DNA of 64,000 nt from Carex sylvatica (lineage: Eukaryota > Streptophyta > Magnoliopsida > Poales > Cyperaceae): the NCBI GenBank assembly GCA_964058845.1, contig CAXKVR010000473.1:26209-90208 (forward strand), written 5' to 3'. Numbering within the stretch: position 1 is the first letter of the stretch; each line of letters starts with the position of its first letter. A program made the translations under genes and the position numbers. This document shows positions 37,533-49,900 of the stretch, one piece after another. The notes under the pieces were generated by a model. It did no database searches. It was not told the DNA's origin and worked only from the letters and a program-made list of their open reading frames with translations.

Positions 37533-38340
37533 TTATAGAATACCATACATATATGTTGAATGACTCGCTCTAGCGCATATCATGTAAAATTTTAGAGACC
37601 GACTCATTCTAGCGCAGGATATATATCACTAATAAAGAGAAATTTAATAGATCTAATTTAAATATTTTTCTTTTATTTTTGTAAAATTAACAACTGTGAT
37701 GTTTTTATCAATAAAATTTGAAGACGTAAACTCCATCTTTCTTTTAAAAAAAAACTGCTTGTCGTTGACCAGCTTTCACCAATGTTGAATGTGTCATATA
37801 AATAGATGCTTTAATGAGATTTTTGCATTTATAGTGGATTTTTTTTGATAAAATTATTCTTTGATTTTTTTTTTTGAGAAATATTTTGGTACCCCGAACC
37901 ATCATATCCGAGCGTGTCCCTCAAGTAGTTTAACAGAAAAAACTTCCAATGTTGTTTAACTTTCATTTTCAGCACTAATATCAAAACATTTAAAGCTATA
38001 TTTATAACATTTTACAATTCTACTCGCAAGCATGTAAACCTCTGTTTGAAAGCATTAAAATTCTAAATCTGCATAGTTTTAACTCCCAACTACTTTTGTC
38101 TTCAAGTCAAAAACAAAAAGATTCATTTCACCACTTTTTTTATTTTTTTCTAATCATTATAATTTATTTTTCCGATGATCCGTAATGAATTTTACGAATC
38201 TAAAAATACAAACATTTTCTATTCGATTTTATCTTTTAAATAAGATCCATGAAAAAAAATACTTTTGAGTAATTTTAAAGTTATTTGTTTTTTTAAAGTA
38301 AAACTCATGAGCACTTTAAATTTTCAAGTTTTTAAATCTC
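37533..38340. other. Non-coding intergenic DNA
   Basis: AT-rich with poly-T runs. TGACTCGCTCTAGCGCA and CGACTCATTCTAGCGCA (37560 and 37600) form a small direct repeat. No gene. Confidence 0.45.
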
Positions 38341-38700
38341 AGTCTACAATCATTAAAATTTTCAAGGCTTTGTACATTAGGTTTATATGCTTTGTAAATA
38401 AAATTTTCAAGACTTTGTACATGAGGTTTATATGCTTTGTAAATGCAGTGTTATTGTTAAGATTTATATGCTTTGAAATGTTATTGTTGAGGTTTTAATT
38501 CTTTGTACATGAAGTTTATATGCTTTATAAATGAGTTTTGTAAATGCAGTGTTATTATTGAGGTTTATATGTTTTGAAGTATTATTGTTGAGGTTTAAAT
38601 TCTTTGTACATGAGATTTATGTGTTTTATTCTAGAGATTTAAAGTGTTATTAATGAAGTTTATATGCTTGTACATGAGATTTATCTGCTTGTACACAACT
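38341..38700. repeat. TTTATATGCTTTGTA degenerate tandem repeats
   Basis: The phrase GAGGTTTATATGCTTTGTAAAT and variants (TTTGTACATGAGGTTTATATG, TGCAGTGTTATTGTTGAGG) recur about ten times at irregular spacing. The 77-codon frame over it simply reads the repeat. Confidence 0.6.
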
Positions 38701-40694
38701 AAGAACTGATTCTCTCTCATATATCCTTCATTAAGTGTTTCCTTTAAAAACTGATTCTCTCTCATATATTAATACATAATTGTTTTTTCTTAAAAGTTAT
38801 GTTTTATAAAGTATGTTATTTTGTTTAAAATATGTTATTTTGTCATATATTATTTAAAAATCTGTTCCTTAAAAGTTACTATAAAATATGTTTATAAACT
38901 ATGTTATCGTATAATAAGTATTAATTATTTATTTTAATCAAATCTTTATGGCAATTACAAAAGTGAATTGATTTTATTATATTATTAAAATCTATCAACA
39001 TTGTATATATCGATTTATTTTATAAAATTTCACAACTTTTTTTTAACAATCTACTATAAAAAAATTATTTTGTCTATTAATATTTTACCATTTTTACACA
39101 ATAACACTAACAAAATGACATGATTACTTATCTAAAAAAAATATTGAATGCAAATTATCATGAATAATTTGACATTCAACTTATGATTAAAATAATAAAT
39201 TAAAAGTCCAACAAAACACTACAAAATAACAAATTTATTTGATCGCAAGCTGCGAATTGTTAGAATACATAGCCTTTAGCATCATTAAATCATGAACAAC
39301 AAGAAGCATATCATGACAATTTTCAAATTTCAAATTAATAAGTTGACTGCTTTCATTTGCATAATTCAAAACTTGATTTTCAAGGTTTTCTTCTAACAGA
39401 TTAGGGGATTGATCCATCTATTCAAATAACAAAAATAAATTAATTGCAAAACATCAATAAAAAAATTTCTAACAATTTTAATTAAATAGACTAATAGATT
39501 ATAAGTATCAAAATTAAGAGAGAGAAATATAAAAAATTTAAAAAATATTTTAGTTAGAATATATATCACATATTAAAGTGAGTGTATCTTAATATAAAAA
39601 AAAAATTACAAAAAAAGTTAAATACGTATTTTGACTTGACTGCTTAAAACCTTGATTGAATTGAATGTTATCTTGTGTAAATTATACAACTATATTTCCA
39701 TAAGAAAAAGTTAAGATGAATGAAATTCTGTAGCTTTTGATTTAACATAATGCAAAATATAAAAAAAGGGAAAAAAATATCTAGCAATTATGAAAACCAA
39801 ATAATTTAATGATCACTATATTAATTACATTATGAAAAAATATGATAGTTAGGAAGACATTTAATGAGGGTTAAAATTATCGATACGTTATTTTTTTTGT
39901 AAAGATGTTGTGTTAATATAAATATATGTGGTGTCGATATACCTAGCCGTCTGTGAGCGGTCAATTAGACTTTTACAGTATTAGTTAGACCAATTGGAGG
40001 TCCGGTTTAATTGATTATTAACGGAATTAGAATATGGAAAGGCCGAACAGAATTAGAATTAAATCTTTATATATGGAAAGTATCTCCCCTCTTCTATATT
40101 TGTTATACTAAATCAATCTTTTGTAACATCTTAAATCTTACAAAATCTCACCACAGAATCTTTCCGATTTTAATCGGAATGGCCAATGTTGGACCTATTT
40201 TAGGTTTGATGATGAATTCCAGAACTGTCCAATCTATTTTAAGATATGTGCACTGCACTTTAATATCCGTCCAAATTTGCATCAATTTTCATGTACACGG
40301 ATCTTAAAATGAATCGGACAGTTATAGACACACTGGACCTAAAAGTAGGTATGATAAGTATCGGACCCACTCATTTCTCCATGATAAAAAGTTTAGATTA
40401 ACTATTTGAATTTTGAAATAAAATTATTGATTCATAGTACAGACTAATCCGCGCTATGCATAGTACCATATCCTTAGATTTTCTGTTTTACTTTTGCATG
40501 TAAACATGTGTTTGTTCTCAGTTCGAGAAACTCGTGACAGTTATAGTACTGTGGAAAAGATATATCTAGTTAGATATTGACAGGTTTGTTCTCAATTCTG
40601 TCGTGCCACAGGCCCACAATACTCGAAGTACCAAAATTGGAACCAATGCAATTATTTTGGTTTTATTTTTGAACTATGTACTGTTAATTTGTTA
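38701..40694. other. Non-coding intergenic DNA
   Basis: Very AT-rich, with no supported gene. A loose inverted repeat lies at about 40150-40320 (GGACCTATTTTAGG ... CCTAAAAGTAGG). A one-arm fragment of the GAGTGAGG foldback family (GCGCTATGCATAGTACCATA) is at 40453-40472. Confidence 0.45.
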
Positions 40695-40703
40695 GGTATC
40701 TCT

Positions 40704-40849
40704 CCGACATTTTTAAAAATATCCAAAAAAAAAAACAAATTGTTAAAAATAACAGGGTTCCAGCCAAATTTTTAAAAATGCCCTGACCGCCTAAAAATGG
40801 GGCGGTCTGGAATTAAAATTCCTAACCGCCTAAAAATGGGGTGGTCCGG
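40704..40849 (+). repeat. Left TIR of the MULE
   Basis: The outer ~95 bp read CCGACATTTTTAAAAATA, then an A-run, AACAGGGTTCCAGCC and AAATTTTTAAAAATGCCCT. They are followed by units of GACCGCCTAAAAATGGGGCG. The unit occurs three times at the left (to about 40888, about 45 bp apart) but twice within the right end. Confidence 0.92.
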
Positions 40850-41443
40850 AATTTTAATTCCTGACCGCCTAAAAATGGGGCGGTCCGGGCCTATAAATAA
40901 CCCTCCACAGAACTTTCTCTCTCCTCACAATTCATTTTCTAAAAATCTCACTCTCTCTCCTCCCCACCCGAATTTCTCCTCTTTTTTCTCCTCTCTTCTT
41001 CTCTCTTCTTCCAATTTGCAAGTAAGTCCCTATATATATTTGAAATTTCATTTGTAGTGTAAAAAAATTATAGATTAGTCAAATTAAGTTAGTTAGTGCT
41101 AATTAGTTATAATTGTGATTATTTAATTACGGTACCAATTTAGTGGTAATTAGCATTAATGTAGGTACCAAAAATATTTAAAATTAGTGATAATTATGGT
41201 ACCAAAGTTAGTTTTAATTTTATTTATAATTATGATTATTTTATTACGGTACAAATTTAGTGGTAATTAGCGTCAATTAGGTACCAAAAATATTTGAAAT
41301 TAGTGATAATTATGGTACCATAGTTAGTTTTAATTTTATTTTGAATTATTTATTCCGAAATTTTGCCGTAATTAGCGTATTTTAGCATAATTTGACCGTA
41401 ATTAGCATATTTTGAGAAATGTAGTATATTTTTTGTCGTAATT

Positions 41444-42545
41444 AACGTAATTTAGCCTATTTTTACCGCAAATATATTGTTTTAGTGTATTTCCGCTTGT
41501 TTTAGCATATTTTAGGCGAATAACATTTTTTTTTTATTGTAACGCATTATTTTAACATATTTTTACCGAAATTAGCATATTTAGTAAATTTTTGCCATAA
41601 TTAGCGTATTTTAGCATATTTGACCGTAATTATTGTATTTTATCATATTTTAGTATATTTTATCCGAATAACCTTTTTTTTTTTCATAGTAACGTAATTT
41701 AGCCTATTTTTACCGCAAATATATTGTTTTAGTGTATTTCCGCTTGTTTTAGCATATTTTAGGCGAATAACATTTTTTTTTTATTGTAACGCATTATTTT
41801 AACATATTTTTACCGAAATTAGCATATTTAGTAAATTTTTGCCATAATTAGCGTATTTTAGCATATTTGACCGTAATTATTGTATTTTATCATATTTTAG
41901 TATATTTTATCCGAATAACCTTTTTTTTTTTCATAGTAACGTAATTTAGCCTATTTTTACCGCAAATATATTGTTTTAGTGTATTTCCCCTTGTTTTACC
42001 ATATTTTAGGCGAATAACATTTTTTTTTTATTCTAACGCATAATTTTAACTGTTTTTTACCGAAATTAGCATATTTAGTAAATTTTTGCCATAATTAGCG
42101 TATTTTAGCATATTTGACCGTAATTATTGTATTTTATCATATTTTAGTATATTTTGTCCGAATAACCTTTTTTTTTTCATATTAACGTAATTTAGCCTAT
42201 TTTTACCGCAAATATATTGTTTTAGTGTATTTCCGCTTGTTTTACCATATTTTAGGCGAATAACAATTTTTTTTTATTGTAACGCATTATTTTAACTGTT
42301 TTTTACCGAAATTAGCATATTTAGTAAATTTTTGCCATAATTAGCGTATTTTAGCATATTTGACCGTAATTATTGTATTTTATCATATTTTAGTATATTT
42401 TGTCCGAATAACCTTTTTTTTTTCATATTAACGTAATTTAGCCTATTTTTACCGCAAATATATTGTTTTAGTGTATTTCCGCTTGTTTTAGCATATTTTA
42501 GGCGAATAACAATTTTTTTTTTTATTCTAACGCATTATTTTAACA
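41444..42545 (+). repeat. 246-247 bp satellite-like array, 4.5 copies, in the MULE
   Basis: Units begin AACGTAATTTAGCCTATTTT at 41444, 41691, 41938, 42184 and 42430; the last is partial. Each carries TTGTTTTAGTGTATTTCC, TTTTAGGCGAATAACA plus a T-run, and TTGACCGTAATTATTGTATT. Copies are very similar. The array ends about 100 bp before the PMD start codon, so it occupies the gene's promoter/leader region. Confidence 0.9.
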
Positions 42546-42643
42546 TTTTTTTTTCTTACTAGGGTAGTTTTGTATTTTTTGATATGAATTAGCTTATTTT
42601 ATTATATTTTAACAGGAATGAGCTTATTTTAGTCAAATGTAGC

Positions 42644-43372
42644 ATGTCTAATTTTTTTTCCAAACGTAGGATGGCTAGGGGACGTCCTAGGAGACCACCA
42701 CCACCCGACCCTATTGATGAGCCCATTCCCGTGGATAGCACGGAGCATTTCAGTCCATTATTATGGATACCTCACAGTGAGCATCGAGTCTCACTAGCAT
42801 CCCGAGAGGTACGTGATTACTTTATTTTTTTCTTTTTTTCGTTAAATTTTTTTAGAGTTCTCATATTTTCAGATTTTTATGTTGTTTGTTTTTTTTTCAA
42901 CGCAGAGTCAGGAGTCTCTAGAAAGCAAGTGTCGGGTTTATGGCATGCAGTACTACTCTCTGATGGACCCGTATCTACACAATCTGGGGTTGTACCATTT
43001 GGTCGATATATTGGAGACGGAGAGCAAGGCCATTAATGCGTCCCTCATTCAGGGGCTAGTGGAGCGATGGCGCCCCGAGACACACACATTCCATTTGCCG
43101 TTCGGAGAGATGACAGTGACTCTCCAGGACGTGAGTGTCCTTTGGGGTTTGCCTATCCAGGGCGTGCCCATCGGTGGCATATCTGACCCCACTGACGAGA
43201 ACATGATTAATGCCAGCCTCGCAGAGCTGTTGGGAGCAGAGCCAGATGTACGTGATAATGGTGGGAGATCGAGATTTCATCTGAAGAAGACGGCGCTGCG
43301 AGCTCTGTTTGCCGATCGAGGTTTGCATTGGCGATCCACGCAGCATGACATTAAGAGGTACTTTTATAAACC

Positions 43373-43413
<41 letters not shown>

Positions 43414-45637
43414 TTTGTATTTTATTTCATTGCAAAAAATGGGTTGGTCCCTAATTTTGACATTTCAGATACACACGGGCTTTCGTGATGGACCTATTTG
43501 GTTCTGTCATGTTTCCTGATTCGAGCAGTGATGCCATTCCGATTATGTATCTGGAGCTGTTGAGAGACCTTGGGTCATCAAGAAAGTACAACTGGGGTGG
43601 AGCCGTCCTGGCACATCTTTACTCGAACCTGTGCCATGCTTGCAAGGTCAGTATGTTATTGTTGTCTTATTTTTAAAAATTAACTTGTTCCGACGTCTAA
43701 TATTCTTCAAATTGCAGCCTAAAAGTAAGAAGATGTACGGGCCGACACTTCTACTGCAGCATTGGTCGTGGTCGCGCATACCAGTGGCGGTACCCGTGCA
43801 GAATGAGTCACTACATTCGGGAGAGCCCGATGATGCATATCACCCGGCATTTGGCAAGAAATGGTACGGGAATCACAGCTACGTGGACACGCCTCACGGA
43901 AAGCCAGCAGGCATCAGGTTGGTCCGTGGTCAGTTGCAGAGTCTGGGTGACACGCAGGTGAGCTGGACTCCGTATGCTGAGTCATACTGTGAGGGGAGCC
44001 TGCCACAGATTATATCAGATGATGAGGAGATGTGGCTCTACAGGGGTCCGCTGATTTGCTTCTGGATAGTGGAGCATCACTATCCAGACCGGGTGCTCCG
44101 TCAGTTTGGACTTCCTCCACTCATCCCCGCAGATCCAGACATCCCGAGATCTATTATCACGAGGCTACACGGGTACGTACAAGTTATGTTTTTCTTGAAT
44201 TTTGTATTTAATATTAGTTGTTGTAAACACTAATTTGCATGTAACATATTAATTACAGGACGTACCACGGTAATCACGCCGATAGAGATTGGAGTACGGC
44301 TTTCCTGGAGCACTACGACAGAGCAGGGACCATGAGGGAGAACTTGTGGCATATGTCGGAGGATTATGAGACGCAGCTGCAGGGGTCTCCCCTACTGAGA
44401 TACCAGGCTTGGTACCTGCGGGTCGGCATGGCATCAGTGTATCTTGAGGGAGATTACGGCAATTATCTCCGCTCCAAGATCTTCGAAGATGATGGTTATA
44501 CTCCCACTGGCAGAAAAGGGGCTCGTGATGTAAGTAATGCACCTAAAACAACTCATTTTGACCATCTTTTTAACCTTTTTTTTCTAATGTTTCTTATTTT
44601 AATTTTTTTAGTTGCTACTAGCGGTTAAAGGTGGAGCACATTCAATCGTTTGTCTTGGAAAGCGTGGCTTCAGGGCTTTTGGACACACAATGTTGAACTA
44701 CTTTGCGCATTGTATTGAGGGCCACGGCCACGAGGCCAAGCTAGTCACGATGCTCAGAGACGCCGGAGAGGACATCGATTGGCGCAGAGTACATAGGGAT
44801 GAGCCCGACGCGCCACCTGTTATGACTGCTGATATGCCACCAGAGCCCGCAGACCAGCCAGAGTGGGACTACCACCGTTGGGTTCTGGGCATGTCTAGTT
44901 GGCACGCCTATTTTGACCAGTATGGACGTCCGTGTCTTCCCCAGGTTCGGTATTATTTATTTTATGTCAAGTTAGTTAACATTTTCTCATTCAGTAAAGT
45001 AAGTTAGTTAAAATTTATTGAATTATTTGTTTCCTTGCAGGGTCCTGCCTACATGCCGACACAGCCTGAGCACCAGACTAGATCCCCGGAGCTTCCTCAG
45101 GTTCGGTCTTCTTTATTTTATGTCAAGTTAGTTAAAATTTTCTCCTTCAGTAAAGTACGTTAGTTAAAATTTAGTTAGTTAAAATTTATTGAATTATTTG
45201 TATCCTTGCAGGGTCTTGCCTACATTCCGACACAGCCTGAGCACCAGGCTCGATCTCCGGAGATTCAGTCTATGCATGAGTCTCAGGGCATGGAGTTCAG
45301 CCTTGCAGAGCTAGCTCCAGGTGATCAGTGGGATACAGCCGCTTCTCCTGCACCGCATCAGCCGTATCCAGCGAGGGCTCACGATTGGGAGGCCTCTGGT
45401 AGCGGGACTCATCCTGACTTATCCTTGTTTCATACCCCTCTGCCAGCTACACACGCCGCCGAGGATCCATGGGGTACAGCACTCACGATGAGCAGAGAGC
45501 CTGAGCCCGAGGTCGAGATCACACCAGCTCGTGTGGCACAGGAAGGAGAAGTACAGTGGAATAACTGGCATCGAGTTTTCACCAGAGAGAACAGAGGCAG
45601 ACCAGCTGACCGATATTCCGATTCGCGGTATCGTTGA
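42644..45637 (+). CDS. Transposon-borne plant mobile domain (PMD) protein
   Basis: My model has eight exons: 42644-42808, 42906-43357, 43469-43646, 43718-44172, 44259-44529, 44612-44944, 45041-45100 and 45212-45637. All phases agree; 779 aa. The N-terminus is basic and proline-rich (MARGRPRRPPPPDP from an inner Met at 42671). The core has the PMD pattern: LIQGLVERWRPETHTFHLPF, then GEMTVTLQDVSVLWGLPIQG, WGGAVLAHLYSNLCHACK and LQHWSWSRIP. This domain is usually auto-annotated as 'serine/threonine-protein phosphatase 7 long form homolog', but there are no phosphatase motifs. The host PMD proteins MAIN and MAIL1 act in transposon silencing and genome integrity, and PMD genes are known passengers of MULEs and Ty3 elements. 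Function within the element is unknown. Exons 7 and 8 are a tandem duplication. Intron 2 holds a (TA)n microsatellite. Confidence 0.85.
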
Positions 45638-45865
45638 TAGAGAGTTTTTTTATTGTTTTCTTTGTAGTGTTTTATGTTTTATTATGTATTATGTACGCTG
45701 ATAGCTTATTATGATTTTTGTTCTGAGTTTAGCTATGTTTTATGGTAGTATTTATACAACAGAAAAAATAATAAGAGAAACACTACATAATTAAGAACAA
45801 AAAACATACTAATAGAACCACTAAATCAAAAACAAAAGAACAACAAAAGAACACTAAACAAAAAA

Positions 45866-46435
45866 AACGAGGGTGCAAAGTTGGGGTCGGAATGAAAACG
45901 TCATCAGTTCGGGCTATTTTTGAGCTCTTATATCTCACGATCCGTTCGGAGATTTCGTATGAAACTTTACAGTCCTGTTTGGAAATGTCAACAATGCATG
46001 TCGCTCAATTTTCATGATTTTTGGAGATAGTTTGCTCCGAGAACGAGGGTGCAAAGTTGGGGTCGGAATGAAAACGTCATCAGTTCGGGCTATTTTTGAG
46101 CTCTTATATCTCACGATCCGTTCGGAGATTTCGTATGAAACTTTACAGTCTTGTTTGGAAATGTCAACAATGCATGTCGCTCAATTTTCATGATTTTTGG
46201 AGATAGTTTGCTCCGAGAACGAGGGTGCAAAGTTGGGGTCGGAATGAAAACGTCATCAGTTCGGGCTATTTTTGAGCTCTTATATCTCACGATCCGTTCG
46301 GAGATTTCGTATGAAACTTTACAGTCCTGTTTGGAAATGTCAACAATGTATGTCGCTCAATTTTCATAATTTTTGGAGATAGTTTGCTCCGATAACGAGT
46401 GTGCAAAGTTGGGGTCGGAATAAAAATATCTTACA
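45866..46435. repeat. 176-bp tandem repeat, three copies plus remnant, in the MULE
   Basis: Units start AACGAGGGTGCAAAGTTGGG at 45866, 46042 and 46218. A fourth, starting with a GATAACGAGTGTGCAAAG variant near 46391, is truncated. Copies differ at only a few positions (for example CAGTCCTG/CAGTCTTG). The array lies between the 3' ends of the convergent PMD and transposase genes, where terminators would be expected. The small open frame at 46151-46369 is a repeat artefact. Confidence 0.9.
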
Positions 46436-46466
46436 ATGTAAAATTTAAACAAAGGCATTTAAAACC

Positions 46467-46766
46467 CTATTTCTTATAAGCCGGTTTCTTAGCAGCTGGC
46501 TTCTTATCAGCCGGCTTCTTAGCAGCCGGCTTCTTATCAGCTGGCTTAAGAGTAGTTACTCCCGATGATGTGCTCGCCTTACCAGATCCGTATGAATTTT
46601 CAACAAAGTCATCGTCTGAAAGGGGAGGATGAACAATAGGTTGCGGACCAAATCTTTTTCTAAGAAAACAAAATTTACAGTGACATTCTCCTTGCTCGAT
46701 ACCTCGGTTGCTATCGTTCATCCTGTTCAACAACAAAACAAACATACTATAACGTGAATAAGTCAT
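46467..46766 (-). CDS. Hypothetical small lysine-rich protein in the MULE
   Basis: A 99-codon frame; an inner Met at 46721 would give 84 aa. It has a cysteine-rich stretch ECHCKFCFLRKRF, an acidic patch LSDDDFVE and a C-terminal repeat of KPA(D/A)KKPA. I do not recognise it. It lies 3' of the transposase stop on the same strand, so it could be a separate small gene, a 3' alternative exon, or chance. Codon-level regularity and the repeated KKPA tail argue mildly for coding. Confidence 0.35.
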   Translation of the reverse strand: MTYSRYSMFVLLLNRMNDSNRGIEQGECHCKFCFLRKRFGPQPIVHPPLSDDDFVENSYGSGKASTSSGVTTLKPADKKPAAKKPADKKPAAKKPAYKK

Positions 46767-46904
46767 ATCATAAAATATTAAAACATAAATAAATCATAAC
46801 ATAAACTAATACAATCCATTTACATAAAATAATACAACACATTCACATAAAATAATACAACATGTAATCAAACGATACAATACAACTATACAAATTATAT
46901 TAAG

Positions 46905-49900
46905 TCATCGTCTAAAATTCAATCCCCTCAGCACACGAGATCCCCATGATGATGTGCTTCTTCTAGCTGGTTGTACTGCTTCTTCTTGCTGGTTTGCTGT
47001 ACCAGATGGCCCTGCACCATATGTGCTCGTCCCTCCTAGTTGAGATGTGCTCCTCCTAGGTGGTTGCAAAGCTTCTCCTTCCTCATGTGCTGTACCAGAT
47101 GGTCCCGCGTGAGATGTGCTCCTCCTTCCAGCTTGAGATGTGCTCCTTCTCCGCTGGGTAGTACCTGAATGCCCCTGCATCCCAACCACCTCTTCTCCTG
47201 TCAGTACTTCTCCCATTGCCTCCCTAAACATCATAGTTGCATTTTCACGGAAGGTACGGCTTCTGGCTGTGCTGCGCCTCGACCCTTGCGATCCACTTGC
47301 CTCTGCCATAACTCGATCGTTTTCAGCTGCATTTGCTGCGTTACGAGAATCTGCAGACCCAATAAATGATATAGTAAGTTATTGAAAAATGTAATAAAAT
47401 ATAATCATTGTTCAATATTACATACCTCGCATCTGCCTGTCGGTAGTGGAACGGCGAGGACGGTGCCCTATTTGCCTACCTTGCATTTCATCCATGGTCA
47501 TTGGTTGACGGATGTGTTTTCTCCTACCATACCGTATCCAATCTTTGTTCGGCTCGTATTTTGGGGTAGTGGTCGTAGGCCATTCTTCAGGATTACCGTA
47601 GGGAACAAACAAGGCATTCCAAGTACTCAGAAGGTACTCCATTCTGTACCAGTGGGCAACAAATTGATCGGGGGACCAGCTGTTATGGCGACAAACCGCT
47701 AACACATGAGCGCACGGAATTCCAGTTAGTTGGATACCTCTGCATGTACATTCCACTGCTCTATCAGCTCCGAATGTCGCAATATACTTGAACTTTCTAT
47801 GTATAATGGACATAGTTCCATCCTGTGTTTGGACTACTGGGACATATTCATCTGGGCCCGTGACTTCGTACTTACCTTCGCCGTGCGAGTATGAGATGAC
47901 ATCCATACCCACAGCTTTCTTCCACCGTTTGGCAAGCTTATCTTGTACCCGTTTGGAAAAAGGCTTACAAGCAGTGCTGTGCTCCATTGCTGCCTGTCGC
48001 CGCTGAACAAACCACCTGTTGCACTTGTAGAATGTCTCCTCAACAAGTGCAGCTACGGGCAACATTCGGGCCTCCTTAAAGACAGCGTTCAGGGACTCAG
48101 AGCCATTTGTTGTCATGATACCAAATCGATATCCTCCATCACAGGTTTGAAAGATTTTCTCATAATTTGACGGCTCCATGACATCATTAGGACGTACTTT
48201 GCCCACTCTCTTTAAAAAAACATTACACTTCGGATTTTGCTGCAATAGAACAAAGTAAAATTAGATGAAATATGCATGTCAAGGAAACAAAAATGATATA
48301 ACTTAGACAATATTAGACATACCATCGCAAATTCTTCGAACATCTCTTTCAGCCTTCTTGGCTTCTTCTTCCTGGCTCCTTGTTTGAACCTGGTTCCGTA
48401 CCATTTGTCCTTTCCGCACGCCTGCACCAGGTTATCAGCAACATGCTGCATACAAAACCTGTGCACAAAATTATTCCCATCCCATCCGTATTCGGGTTTC
48501 AAAGCAGCTTTGATCGCCTTGTGTTGGTCTGATATAACGCATACGAATCTATTAACACCAAGCACATGAATTCTAAACCACTGTAAGAAAAAACCCCAAT
48601 TCTCTTCATTCTCCTTCTGTACAATTCCAAATGCTAGAGGCAGCAATTGATTCTCGGCATCATAGCCGCAGGCCATCAAAAGCCGTCCCTCATACCGTCC
48701 AGAGAGGAAGGCTGCATCTATACTGATCACCGGTCTCAAGTAATCAACTGCGGTGATGCATGGTCCATAAGCCCATGCGACGGCCCTAAATTGCTGCACA
48801 TCTTGCTTGACCAGTCCTGTATTTTTATCGATGCTCGGACTAGTCAGAAATTGGTGCCTCGAGCCGGGATTCTTGTCACATATCCCGATAAGCAATAGTT
48901 TCATAAAATTGTACGATTCCTCCCAACTCCCGAATTGTCGGGATACTGCAATCTCACGACCTCTCCAAAGTCGGTTGTACTTTGGGGTTATAGTTCGAAA
49001 TCTAACCCTCACGCAGTTTGCCACACTCCGAATGCTCATACAGGGGTCTTTCTTAATGCTATCCTCGATGATATCTGCGATGATTGATGCCGTGAGTTGT
49101 GCATGGTCAGTCCTGGTGTACTCTGACGTGCATGTGTGAGGCGTGTCTTGCTCAGTTATTACCCATGTATCTTCATAATTTGTTGCTCTTGCCTTCAGGA
49201 TAAAATGACAATTCTGAGTGTTGCATCTAATTTCCAACCGGGATTTGTCACTTTTGTGAGTATATATCTCCTGATTCTTGTCAACATGGTGCTCTCTGAT
49301 CTTTTTCGTCAGCTGTTTTTTATTTTCGAAGTACTGACCTTTTGCGAGCTCACTCTTGTATTCAACCCGATGACCGTAGTAAGAAACATCTGCTTCTCGA
49401 AAAGCAGATGTGTCATTGAAGTTTACGAACGGGTGAGTCTCAGAACGGCCACTTAATGGCATATTTCTATTCTGCCTCACAGTAGGCTGTGTGTATTCTC
49501 CTTCATCGGTATCATCTCCCTCATCATTATCGTCCCAGTGTTCTTCTCCCAATTCATCCCCAGTTTGTAGATTCTCCTCCGGTACTTCGTTCATAAATTC
49601 AAATTCTGACTCGTGTGAATCCTCCTGTACTGGTGGCGGTCTGGGGTGAGGATTTGGTTCAGGCCCAGGTAAGAATGAAGGACCTCCCGACACATATATA
49701 GGTGGGATAAAAGGTGGAGATTGTAGTCCGGGTGGGATCAAATGTGGAGGTTGAGGTGAATTACTATATATTTCTGGTTCTGGCATTGGTTCGGGTACGA
49801 ATATAGGAGTGTGTGGTTCTGCATTTTGTTGATAATTTTCTGCAATATAATTTTGGCCTGAACTTCCAGACCCTGATCCTCTGTGAATCATGCACGCAAA

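Noticed and set aside
40797..41057. 86-codon frame starting MGRSGIKIPNRLKMG
   Set aside because: It reads through the repeated units of the MULE left TIR and is not a conserved protein.
42644..45637. Serine/threonine-protein phosphatase 7 annotation for the MULE passenger
   Set aside because: None of the metallophosphatase motifs (GDxHG, GDxxDRG, GNHE) is present; the conserved blocks are those of the plant mobile domain.
46151..46369. 72-codon frame
   Set aside because: It is generated by the 176-bp tandem repeat; the peptide itself repeats.
49136..49456. 106-codon plus-strand frame inside the transposase
   Set aside because: It is the antisense of the transposase first exon, which carries the recognisable protein.
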